From positions 4,875,632 through 4,939,631 of the forward strand of contig JARUPZ010000027.1 of NCBI GenBank assembly GCA_031213475.1: a DNA stretch of 64,000 bases, read 5' to 3'. The notes under the pieces were generated by a model, which did not search any database, was not told where the DNA came from, and saw only the letters and a list, made by a program, of their open reading frames with translations. Below, piece by piece: positions 56,801 through 64,000 of the stretch (its first letter is position 1; every line of letters begins with the position of its first letter). The stretch comes from Nereocystis luetkeana. Its lineage: Eukaryota; Sar; Phaeophyceae; Laminariales; Laminariaceae. The position numbers were made by a program, and so were the translations under genes.

Positions 56801-59800
56801 GGGAGGGAGGGAGAGAGGAAGGGAGGGATGGAGGGAGGGAGGGAGGGGGGGAGGGGCGGGGCTGCGAAACTTCAGCAAATGGTTTGGCATGAAACGGAGG
56901 GTGGTGGGAACGAGCCGCTACTGACTTCGCCAAAAAGATGTTGCGGTCATTTTCGCCTCGCGCGTGTACCGTGAAATACGCTACAGTAGACAGCACATCC
57001 CGCTGAGACGCTCTTTTGAGGCAAGATTCTCCAAACCCAGGGGGAAGGGGGGGGGATGGGGGGCTATGTATGTACACACAAACGAAAAATTCAAGATATT
57101 CTCATGTATAGACGCATGCATGCATCGCTATGTAGGCGTTTCATCTCACCCCGTCATTCAGAGAAAAAAAAACAGCTTCGAAATTCGCACGAGGAGGGAT
57201 CCTAAGATAGAGGTTCGCCCTAATTTTTCTTGAGGCTCCCTCCTCACGTAAGGAGCTCCGTACCTCACCCGAGAACTGACTTCAGACAAAAAAAACAAAA
57301 TTGCATCCCGATGAATAAACCCCATGGCCCAAGTATAAAAAAAACGTCATTTTTCGGAATAAGATTAGGCACGCCGACGATTTTTGGGTTAAGGAGCCCC
57401 GTCATTCAGGAACCACTTTCGCGGAAATGGGGTATCTCTATCGTAGAACGCGTCTGAGGGGGAGGGGAGGGGGGATGTTGTTGTCACGCCCATTGTACGG
57501 TAATAAATAGCCTAAGATATACCGGTATGCATCGTGGACACAGCGTTTTTTTGTTTTTTTTTGGTGATCAAAACTCTCGCCTCATTTTCCCGCGGTTGGC
57601 AACGGCGGCTCCCTCGCTGCACGCGTGGTCCAAGAAGTTGGTGTTGTCGCGGAAGCTGTTGAGGTGAGAGCGCAGGAGATAACGGGCGAGCGGGCGAGGG
57701 GGAAGCAGCACGGAATTCCATGCACCCGGGGCGGCCGTGCAAGGAACAGCCACGAAAAAAAAACTTTTTCTTTTCAGGCTCATAGATACGAATAGAACAC
57801 GAATAGATACTGTTGTAGGTCAACCTTTTTTTTCCCCCGACATTATTAGGAGGGAAACAGACATGAACCTCGTTTCTCAGCACGTAAGAGGGATACGAAA
57901 TCGGGGGAGCAGCAGAGAAAAGATGCCACCGAGAGAGAGATCTGTACCTGGTATACATGTATACCTACATACATACAAGCGAGGTCGCGTGTTTGGAGAA
58001 GCGCCAAGAAGGGCAGAGATGAACAAAAAAGGATGGTCGCTGTCCGCCTCCTGACTTCTATGCGGGATACACGAACGCATGCGTGATGTGTGAAGAAGGC
58101 GCGCTTTCGGCCAGCGTGCCTGGCGCCCGGGACGATGGTTTAAAAAAACAAGAAAAACAAAAAACGTAATCGCCCGTATTTGTGCCACTGCAGTGTGAAT
58201 GAAACTCGAAAACGGGCGATTGACCTTGCTTTTCGCTCAAAAATGGAGCCCTCGAGAGCACAAAAAAAAAATGCAAAAGCCCCGGGCAAGGCCGCTCGTT
58301 GCACGTTGCTGACAGATAAAACCGTGAGCGTTTCGTGCATACAGACAGTGGTTTTTGCCTTTTAGGGCAAATGTAGAAGGGCTGACTGGAAACACGAATA
58401 CGAACAATCAAAAGTGCTGACAGCAGTATAGGTTGCTTGCTCTAAGCGTATGTATGAGGAATACTGCTGATTTACGGAAGGATATTCGGTTGATGTTGGA
58501 ATGGCCTCTACGCTATATGACTATTATTTCTCTTGCTATCCGACATCATCTACGCTATATTGTCGGAAGGCAAGCATAATAATAATGTGTGGGTTTCCTT
58601 TTGTTTCCGAGGTTTTCTTCTTTCGGGAAAGTTACGAGTTGATCAATGTTGAAGATCATGCTTCATATTGTCGGATGGCAAGAGAAATAATAGTAATGTG
58701 CCATGATACTCGTATATATACTAACCAACATGTTTTTACCGGGCACTCTATGTACGTGGGACCGAAATCGCCCTCGCCCCCCAGGGTCGGCGGCTTACAT
58801 TACTGTTCCCCTGTTGAATACCGCGCAGCCGGAGGCGCCTTCGAGGCCACCTACCACGGGCGACGGAGCACGCACAGAACGAACAAAAAAAAAAGAACAA
58901 AAGAACAAAAAAAGGAGAAACGTAAAAAGGCGACAAGAAAGTGGTGACCTGTTGTAATGTTCGCGCGAAAATAAAGCGCGACCAGTCGAAGCAGTCGGAG
59001 CGCATCAAGGGGCGGACCGAACAAATTTTCTGTCTGGTATCAATGGCATTATTTTTATATTCAAAAATATAAGGGCGGTGGTGGCGCTGGCGGGGGGATC
59101 GGTCGAACCTGCCAATCGCCTCTGCGTGCTCACGTGGGCGATTATTGCGGTAGCCGTTGCTTTTGGTTGTTGTGGTGATTGCGATTATTTGTACCGCAAA
59201 AAAAAAAAAAAAAAAAAAAAACAGGAAACGCACGAGTTAGCGTACGGTAGATCTCCAGCTGCACTTCTTTTTGTTCTCCATCTATCTACTCGGCCACGGG
59301 CGCGTCGATTGGCGGACTTTCTCACAGGTGCTCCGGCCCATGAAGCGGCTTGAAGGACGCTTGTGAAAAAAACCATGACCCTGGCTCTCCCGGACTTTGT
59401 GCCGCTGCAGCGTCCACATGTCTCTCGACCAACAAACTATGAATAACTCACTCCGGAATTGATTGTGTGATCACACATTTTTGTGCTGGACACCTCATCG
59501 ACCGCAAAAGCTTTGGCTTGAATTTCCGAAGGCTACTTATTCCCTTGTGCCGGGGGGGGCGCACTCATTTGTTGCCTGCCTTCGTCTTTTGACCGTTGAC
59601 CACGCGAACCTTTCGAGACGGAGCATCGTGCCTACTCCTAAAAGAGACGCCTCCAACAATTGGGCGCTCATTACGTTGTTTCCATAAGCGTAGTACGTAC
59701 TAATTACTATTAATAGAAAATGTTTGCTAGTCGCATCCCCTTCCTGTTTCGCCGCTTGTGGCCGCCATCTATCTCATGTTACTAGTCCCTACAGGTAGGA

Positions 59801-62800
59801 TAGCGATCGTTTTCTCGCTACACTCTGCGAAGCGTGCCAAGCTCCTCCCCGTCACGTTCGTCTATTTCCCCCACCTCCTCATCTAACATATCCCGTTCCT
59901 CCTTGTACGTTTCACATTCTCCTACTATGTGAGTTCTACTCTCTATTGCTTTGCCACACGAGCACATCTGTGCATCTACTTCCTCCTCCCCCCGGCTACT
60001 GGTATACCTCTTTCTTCTTTCTGGCAGGTCCAGGTCCCCTACACGAAAACGCAGTTTGGGCATTTTCGGGGAGCCCATTGGGCCGCGTGCAAATACCTTT
60101 CCATTCCCACCTCTTGTCTCAAACCCTCCGAATATCTCTGAGTGTTTCTCCGATTCACATCAGTTCTTAGCGCTAGCCTTTCCCTTCTTTCTATATTTTC
60201 TGCTACTCCTGTCGTACTGTACCTCCCAAAATTCTCTATGGACAGTATCTCGTCTTGATTTACTCCTGTAACCTTCCATACTCTCTCGACTACGATATCC
60301 CACCTTATCCCAGCTCGCCCTTTTCATTGCTTTCTACAATAGGAGCTCTATCAGCTGCATGGTCGGCAACCTCTTCTTCGGCATGCTCCTTACTTTATGT
60401 TGCCGTTTCGACTTTCTCACGTCTCTGTTTGTCCTGTGGGAGTACGTTTCCAGTTCTGCTTTCCAGGAAAACTGTATTGCTCGTCGTACTTGAGCACCCT
60501 CCTATTACGGGATTACGGGGGGCCATAGTTAATAGGACCAAATATTGTTAGCAAAAATTGCGAAATATATAGGTATTTTGTGTGTTGCGTAGGTCCTATT
60601 AACTACAGGTATGGTCCCCCGTAATAGTATTTTTTTAGCTGCTATCATTTGTGCTGCTTCAAGCACGGGGGGCAAGGGGTACGCATGCCAAGCCAACGTT
60701 TAAGTTCCTCCTGTTCGCTCACCGCCGTTGCCTTCGAAAACAGCGGTCTTCGAGAACCTGCCGCAACGCCAGAGGGTGTGTGAGCGAGGTGCGATGGCAA
60801 AAATTAGCTTTACTCCGATCGTCATCATCGCCTCCTCTTCTCCAGACTCTTGTGTGCACTCTACGAGTGTCATAGCGCCAATAACACGAACGAACGTGAC
60901 TCCTTGCGAGTGAGGTAGTTTGTTGCTTCTTCACACGAGGCAGCTGTTTTTAGCCGCTCCGTTCCAAGCCCAAAAGGCTGTTTTTGAAAACATCGCAAAA
61001 ACCGTCTCGTAGTCTGCATTTTCAGCACCACGCTTAAGGTCGTTTCGAAACGTGTAGAAAAAACGAAAATGTCGTGCTTCCTTTCCTGGGATACTGCTCT
61101 GCCAGGACCTACTGTATGTGTCTTATGGCGCTTTAGGGCGACTGCGAAGCTTCGAGGCGACGCCTGACGATGATGATGCACAACAGCGCAAAATTCTGAG
61201 GCTCTCCTTTCTCACGTTGACGAGAGCTCCGTATCAGTAAGTCCACAAAATTCTTCTCAAGAAAAGTTGCGACGCGCCCTTAGCCTGATGGGCCAAATCA
61301 ATTCCACGCAGAAAACGATTGAGCTAACCTCGGACAGACCAGACAAATCATGATTTATCTATCTATCTACGAAGTATCTATCTATTTATCGATAGATAGA
61401 TCTATCTGCTCCAAAACTTCTAGATCATCGGGTGGGAATGATCCGTAGATGGTCTGTCCGAGCCGTTTGGTTGAGGGCCTCCCCCTTAAGTAGTCGGAAA
61501 TTTGTTGGCCGAACCAAAAACGGTATGCATACGTACATACATACATGCATACAACATACACACGACGCACATACATACATGCATACAACATACACACGAC
61601 GCACATATATACTCCTGCCGTACATGGAAGGCGCCGTCTTATTACCCCCGCGTTTGTACTGACCTGACAAAAGATCCCTCGGAGGAGTTGTCGAGCGGGA
61701 GGAAGTCGTTGTTCTTGAAGACAGTGTCGCCTCGAAACCTGTTGTCCGAGGAACAATCAATCAGATACAGCGTCAACGGAGTTGTTGAGTTGACTTAGAC
61801 TCGATCGTGCACACACGGGCTTTCCCTTTTTTTGTTCGTGTTTCCCTGTGTGTGCGTGTGTGCGTGTCTTTTTTCTTGATCATCCTCTTCTTCATGTTCT
61901 TTTTACAGGACATGTTTGTTATACGAATGATCGGCGTTGAGTTGAAGCTCATGCTGCCTGCTTGACACAGTGTTTAAGGATGACAAACACAACACTAGTC
62001 AGTAAGCAACACTACTCATTAAGCTGGGTTGGTATAGAGTGGTGACGTTTTCGTTCTGCTGATTTGTCGCCTTTCTTTCGTAAGACAGCAGTGCGCATCG
62101 TTTAAAAAGGGACAAGACATCAGTACCGCACACCTCTAACGGTTGAATCAATTCCCATTGCATGACCTGAATCTTTCAGGCCAGATAGATGAATACACTC
62201 CTGATCTGTATGATCTGTATGATCTGTATGATCTACCTCATGTTGCCGGGCGGGAGCCATACCCGTAAAACCTGTATGATCTATATATACTGTACAGATA
62301 GATCCTGCGCAACATCTCAGAGCGGCAGCGTAGGATCTATTTAATCCATCTGTAGATGATCTATCTGATCTATCTGCAGATGATCTGTCTGATCTATATG
62401 TAGATGATACATCTGATCTATCTGTAGAAGATCTATCTGTAGATGATCTACCTGATCTATCTGATCCGTGCGACGTGTATAGTAGTGTTAATTATATACC
62501 AGATACCGAGTATACACATATTGGAATGGATCATGCACTGCACTGTACGTACATCTGTACATTGCCAGAAGGCGAAAGAAACCACAATCGATCGTGCCGG
62601 ACAGCGGAGAGGGTTTCACAATACTTCTCCGTAGCAGTCCGTCCATACCGCTCGTTTCTTACATCCCCGACCGCGCGCGAAACGCGCCACGCACACCAAT
62701 GCACAATATAGCAAGCCTACTTTCGGGCGAAGAAGTCCGGATGCCTGCCTCATCGCCTCGTGTACGCGACGCACACAAAAAATTGCAACCGAGACCAACC

Positions 62801-63683
62801 TCTTCGAGTAATGGGCTCCGCGCGAAGGCGTGTAGGCAGGCATGTTTTTGCAGCCGCTTTAGTCTTAAGCTCTCTCTCGTACTCTCGTACAGTATCTGCA
62901 GCGCTTTGCCCCACTTCTTTAATCGTGACCCCAATGCAAGGTCTCAAAGCAGGGCCCCCTTCCCTCCCCCCTCCTCCCCTACTCTGCCTTCCCGCTACGG
63001 TGTGTGCCTCGGAATATTTTCTCGATCGGCCCAACCCTCCCTTCGTCTGTCCGAACGACGTCGAATCTGACTTGCCACTCGCGTCATGCCTAAATGGATG
63101 CATAGCTTATCTACCTACAGATGCACCTGGTAGAGTTTGTAACTATTGGCTAAAACTTGGAGGAACAAAGCAAAGATGAGATTGCAAGGACTATAGTTGA
63201 GTCAACAAACACGAAAAAACAAAGAGCCCCAACCGTGTCTCCCCCCCCCCCCCCCCCAAGAAAAACGACGTGTTCCGTCCCGGCATTGTAGGGATGCGAC
63301 GGTCTACGATCATATACTATTACGGCGCGGCCATAGTACATAGGACCTGTGGTACACACAAAACCATATATATTTACCTATCTTTACTAACAACATTTGG
63401 TCCTATTTACTATGGCCCCCCGTAATATTACGGCCATCATGCATGATATCGAGCACCTCCCCTCCCGCCCCCTAATCACCGTGACACGGCATGGCTCAAA
63501 CAGCTTGACCTGACCAAACTAAACATTCTATGTATATATACTCTACGTGCAGTACTGGATGAATCACAACGCCGTGCACAGTTCGAGGCTCGGGTGGACG
63601 GGCTTGAATTGACTCACTTAAGGGTGCCGATGTTGCTGCGGAAGACGTTGCCGTTGTTGTTAAAGAGGGCGTTGCCCTTAAAC
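49288..63683 (-). CDS. Pmp-like repeat surface protein, one repeat per exon (5' end beyond the right edge)
   Basis: Minus-strand exons in order: 63683-63618, 61738-61664, 60757-60723, 58850-58799, 57655-57581, 56631-56551, 54927-54850, 50280-50130 and 49386-49288 (stop TGA). Every junction agrees in phase. Each exon encodes a short unit beginning Phe and carrying FxxNN or GG(A/L)xxN motifs: [37 protein letters not shown] + [86 protein letters not shown]. These resemble chlamydial polymorphic membrane protein (Pmp) repeats, which stack as a right-handed beta-helix in adhesins; related proteins are common in stramenopiles. The last exon ([20 protein letters not shown]) is a Cys-containing tail. 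Most internal exons are multiples of three in phase 2/2, so repeats can be gained or lost without frame damage. The intron after 57581 appears to use a GC donor (ATGAG|GCGAGA). An extracellular or cell-wall site is inferred; the signal peptide is not in view. Confidence 0.78.
50304..50407 (+). repeat. CATC tetranucleotide array, about 26 units
   Basis: Uninterrupted CATC repeat in an intron of the Pmp-like gene, starting about 24 bases upstream (minus sense) of exon 50280. Confidence 0.97.
50464..51780. mobile_element. Cluster of four tRNA-related SINE copies
   Basis: Two minus copies (about 50464-50560, 50665-50792) and two plus copies (50907-51020, 51694-51780). Each has CTGGGCTGGGTAATCGATCG or a variant, then TATAGCTCAGTAGGTA-like text followed by ACCTTC. 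The 50907 copy also has GGGTTCGAATATC about 45 bases on. Those are RNA polymerase III A- and B-box words at tRNA spacing. A minus C-tailed retroposon (51177-51395) and TTAA-family debris (50806-50865) lie between them. Confidence 0.75.
51177..51395 (-). mobile_element. C-tailed retroposon, long copy
   Basis: Minus sense: AGCGGTTCTTAGTAGGATGC, CAGCTCACCCTTCATGCGAC, CGGCGCTTCGCGCTTGGTGC, GTCGGTGAAAACCCGACATG, CCGGCATTGTAGGGATGCGA, then GAGTACACCCCCC. With 54404-54650 it defines a unit of about 230 bases. Confidence 0.85.
52300..52610 (+). repeat. GTAGGTAAGACAGTAGACA minisatellite with embedded TTAA-family debris
   Basis: About ten imperfect units on AGTAGGTAAGACAGTAGAC, broken by three pieces of TTAA-family sequence (GGACTGCACTCCCGTT at 52303, GGACCGCACTCCCGTTTTGG at 52479, and 52578). 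Confidence 0.75.
52738..53264 (+). repeat. 44-bp minisatellite with a 12-base palindrome
   Basis: About 12 units of GATCTACGTAGATCTTTCAG + AGCGGATGGATTCCTGATAT + TCAT, one or two shortened. Each carries the palindrome ATCTACGTAGAT. It is in a Pmp-like gene intron. Confidence 0.9.
53269..53365. mobile_element. TTAA-family MITE, copy 9
   Basis: Left flank TTAA. Inner arms GCAGTCCCGTTTCGGGGACA and TGTCCCCACAACGGGACTGC pair; right end CCTAAAAGGG. It abuts the 44-bp minisatellite. Confidence 0.85.
53586..53833. mobile_element. TA-target MITE copies 6 and 7, one nested in the other
   Basis: An outer copy (from TTACGGGGGAACGTGG at 53586, ending near ACTACGCCCCCCC) is interrupted at 53629 by an inner copy (TTACGGGGGACCATAG to GCTCCCCCGTATTA, about 53631-53747) with TA at the left junction. 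The outer copy also carries an expanded TA run (53785-53812). Confidence 0.85.
53849..53956. mobile_element. TA-target MITE, copy 8
   Basis: TTACAAGGGACCATAGTTAA to TTAACTATGGCCCCCCGTTT; left TA intact, right end eroded. Confidence 0.85.
54023..54134. mobile_element. TA-target MITE, copy 9, with an internal TACCAGGTA
   Basis: TTACGGGGGACCATTGTAAA to CTATGGTCCCCCGTAA. Relatives read AAAACCTATATA; this copy reads AAAACCTACCAGGTATATA, seven extra bases at a TA. Confidence 0.9.
54404..54650 (+). mobile_element. C-tailed retroposon, longest plus copy
   Basis: From AAGCGGTTCTTAGTAGGATG through GGTCGGTGAAAACCCGACAT and CCGGCATTGTAGGGATGCGA to ATCGAGTACACCCCCCC. It is within an intron of the Pmp-like gene. 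Confidence 0.85.
55177..55232. repeat. Near-perfect 56-base palindrome
   Basis: Two 27-base arms (55177-55203 and 55206-55232) pair at 26 of 27 positions around a 2-base GT centre. The inner sequence is CCCTGGGCAG|GT|CTGCCCAGGG. It can form a cruciform in DNA or a hairpin in RNA. Confidence 0.92.
55317..55356 (+). repeat. TTCC tetranucleotide repeat
   Basis: Ten TTCC units in an intron of the Pmp-like gene. Confidence 0.9.
55856..55968. mobile_element. TA-target MITE, copy 10
   Basis: TTGCGGGGGGCCATAGCAAA to TTTACTATGGTCCCCCGCAA; TA on the left and an ATAG end on the right. Matching G-for-A changes in both ends suggest paired drift or conversion. Confidence 0.85.
56144..56248. mobile_element. 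TA-target MITE, copy 11
   Basis: TTACGGGGGACCCTAGTTAA to TTAACTATGCCCCCCCGTAA, flanked by TA. Confidence 0.9.
56672..56858 (+). repeat. GGGA tetranucleotide array, about 45 units
   Basis: GGGA units with GGGAT and GAGA interruptions, immediately upstream (minus sense) of the Pmp-like exon at 56631. The pyrimidine-rich minus strand may serve as, or disturb, the polypyrimidine tract. Confidence 0.95.
57191..57454. mobile_element. TTA-target (Harbinger-like) MITE, copy 2
   Basis: It matches the reverse complement of 38984-39233 through TGAGGCT, GGAGCTCC, CCGATGAATAA, CCCCATGG and TTTTGGGTTAAGGAGCCCCG to CTCTATCGTAGAACGCG. The left end is eroded. Confidence 0.8.
58440..58700 (+). mobile_element. 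Unclassified inverted-repeat element
   Basis: CTATTATTTCTCTTGCTATC (about 58521) is inverted at 58675-58695 (GATGGCAAGAGAAATAATAG). The 5' part (58440-58530) matches 13235-13320 in reverse. Confidence 0.6.
59552..60495 (-). mobile_element. LINE (non-LTR retrotransposon), 5'-truncated, 3' 940 bp
   Basis: Minus sense. An open frame 60078-59818 reads [40 protein letters not shown] and [10 protein letters not shown], the Cys/His cluster typical of the C-terminus of LINE reverse transcriptases. Upstream text to 60495 continues the same protein in broken frames ([13 protein letters not shown], then MPKKRL / [11 protein letters not shown]). Downstream come ATGGCGGCCACAAGCGGCGA, CTCCGTCTCGAAAGG and AACAAATGAGTGCGCCCCCC. 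It is dead by frame breaks and truncation. Confidence 0.85.
60513..60624. mobile_element. TA-target MITE, copy 12, with TACAGGTA
   Basis: TTACGGGGGGCCATAGTTAA to TATGGTCCCCCGTAA. Relatives read TTAACTATGG; this copy reads TTAACTACAGGTATGG, six extra bases at a TA. It abuts the LINE's truncated 5' end. Confidence 0.88.
61136..61279. mobile_element. TTA-target (Harbinger-like) MITE, copy 3, internally deleted
   Basis: TTA at 61133-61135 and 61280-61282; ends GGGCGACTGCG and CGACGCGCCC. It shares TGAGGCTCTCC and GAGCTCCGTA with copy 2. Confidence 0.65.
61529..61610 (+). repeat. 38-base tandem duplication rich in CATA
   Basis: CATACATACATGCATACAAC, then ATACACACGACGCA, occurs twice in a row. 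Confidence 0.8.
62170..62480 (+). repeat. GATCTATCT/GATCTGTAT-rich region
   Basis: Many GATC-centred words (ATGATCTGTATGATCTGTAT; GATCTATCTGTAGATGATCT). Similar runs occur at 19727-19760, 20050-20150 and 61340-61400. Confidence 0.7.
63268..63475 (+). mobile_element. C-tailed retroposon split by a TA-target MITE
   Basis: GTTCCGTCCCGGCATTGTAG through GATCATATAC, then the MITE, then TTACGGCCATCATGCATG and GAGCACC. Removing the MITE and one TA restores the spacing of intact copies exactly. Confidence 0.85.
63320..63425. mobile_element. TA-target MITE, copy 13, inserted in a retroposon
   Basis: TTACGGCGCGGCCATAGTAC to TTTACTATGGCCCCCCGTAA, bounded by TA (63318-63319, 63426-63427). The host repeat shows that only TA was duplicated. 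Confidence 0.92.
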
Positions 63684-63725
63684 CTGGTGGCAGAACCAAA
63701 AACGTGCACATCGAAACCAGAACTA

Positions 63726-63830
63726 TTACGGAGGGCCGTAGTAAATAGGACCATTTGTTTTTAGTAACAACAGGTAAATATATAGGTTTTTGTATATAGC
63801 ATAGGTCCTACTTACTATGGTCCCCCGTAA
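63726..63830. mobile_element. TA-target MITE, copy 14
   Basis: TTACGGAGGGCCGTAGTAAA to CTTACTATGGTCCCCCGTAA; left TA present, right flank CA. It lies 43 bases upstream (minus sense) of the first visible Pmp-like exon. Confidence 0.88.
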
Positions 63831-64000
63831 CAAAACATCGGTCCGGTCGGTGAAAACTGCTCTCTAGAATGGGTGGGTGGGACGGTGAATGAGTGGGGGG
63901 GGTGAGTGGGTCTAGGAGAGGCGGGAACGTACGAAGGAAGAAGCGTGGAGATTGCCTACGTAGAAAATGTTTCTTTTTGTTTCACGGCGCTACTGCCGGC
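63831..64000. other. Right edge
   Basis: G-rich, GTGGGTGG-containing sequence and a T run. No exon is seen, but the Pmp-like gene must continue past the edge because no start codon was found. Confidence 0.4.

Noticed and set aside
59301..59360. An extra Pmp exon reading [11 protein letters not shown]
   Set aside because: Its phases (1 to 2) do not fit between 60757-60723 and 58850-58799, which already join perfectly, and it lacks the FxxN motif.

Overview
The window looks like nuclear DNA of a multicellular eukaryote with GC-rich exons, long introns and very heavy transposon and microsatellite load. A brown alga close to Ectocarpus fits best. That is inference from the LINE-type open reading frame, the many small terminal-inverted-repeat elements and the Pmp-repeat protein, not a database match. 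There are no operons, ribosome binding sites or CRISPR arrays; genes were recognised as chains of exons whose splice phases agree.

Layout: (1) about 727-7534, plus strand: a membrane-anchored RING-H2 E3 ubiquitin ligase, 5' end not resolved. (2) 7535-22329: about 15 kb with no confident gene, holding an 805-bp hAT-type element, a Stowaway-like element, a 330-bp ACT microsatellite and an array of CRE/CCAAT-like units. (3) 22330-26461, minus: a MYND zinc finger joined to a parallel beta-helix, broken by one frame shift in a 12-C run. (4) 27200-35965, plus: a VTI1 Qb-SNARE of six coding exons with two rival last exons, one encoding the membrane anchor and one ending without it. (5) 38322-42680, minus: an unrecognised three-exon signal-anchor protein. 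(6) 43036-47232, plus: a TrmO-type tRNA methyltransferase with a long extra N-terminal module. (7) 49288 to beyond 63683, minus: a surface or secreted protein of Pmp-like repeats, nearly one repeat per exon.

Genes 3/4 and 5/6 are divergent pairs with short shared upstream regions; 4/5 and 6/7 converge. The proteins have no obvious common pathway: two act at membranes of the secretory/endosomal system (RING-H2 protein, VTI1), one modifies tRNA, one is probably extracellular.

Introns and intergenic DNA carry at least eight repeat families: a TA-target element ending TTACGGGGG (about 14 copies), a TTAA-target (piggyBac-like) element ending CCCTTTTAG (about 9 copies), a TTA-target (Harbinger-like) element (3 copies), a hAT element with an 8-bp duplication, a Stowaway-like element, a LINE (one long 3' part and several tails), a retroposon sharing the LINE's C-rich tail, and a tRNA-related SINE cluster. 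Two short palindromic words, TATTAATA and TACCWGGTA, are far commoner than chance and look like excision footprints of TA-target transposons.
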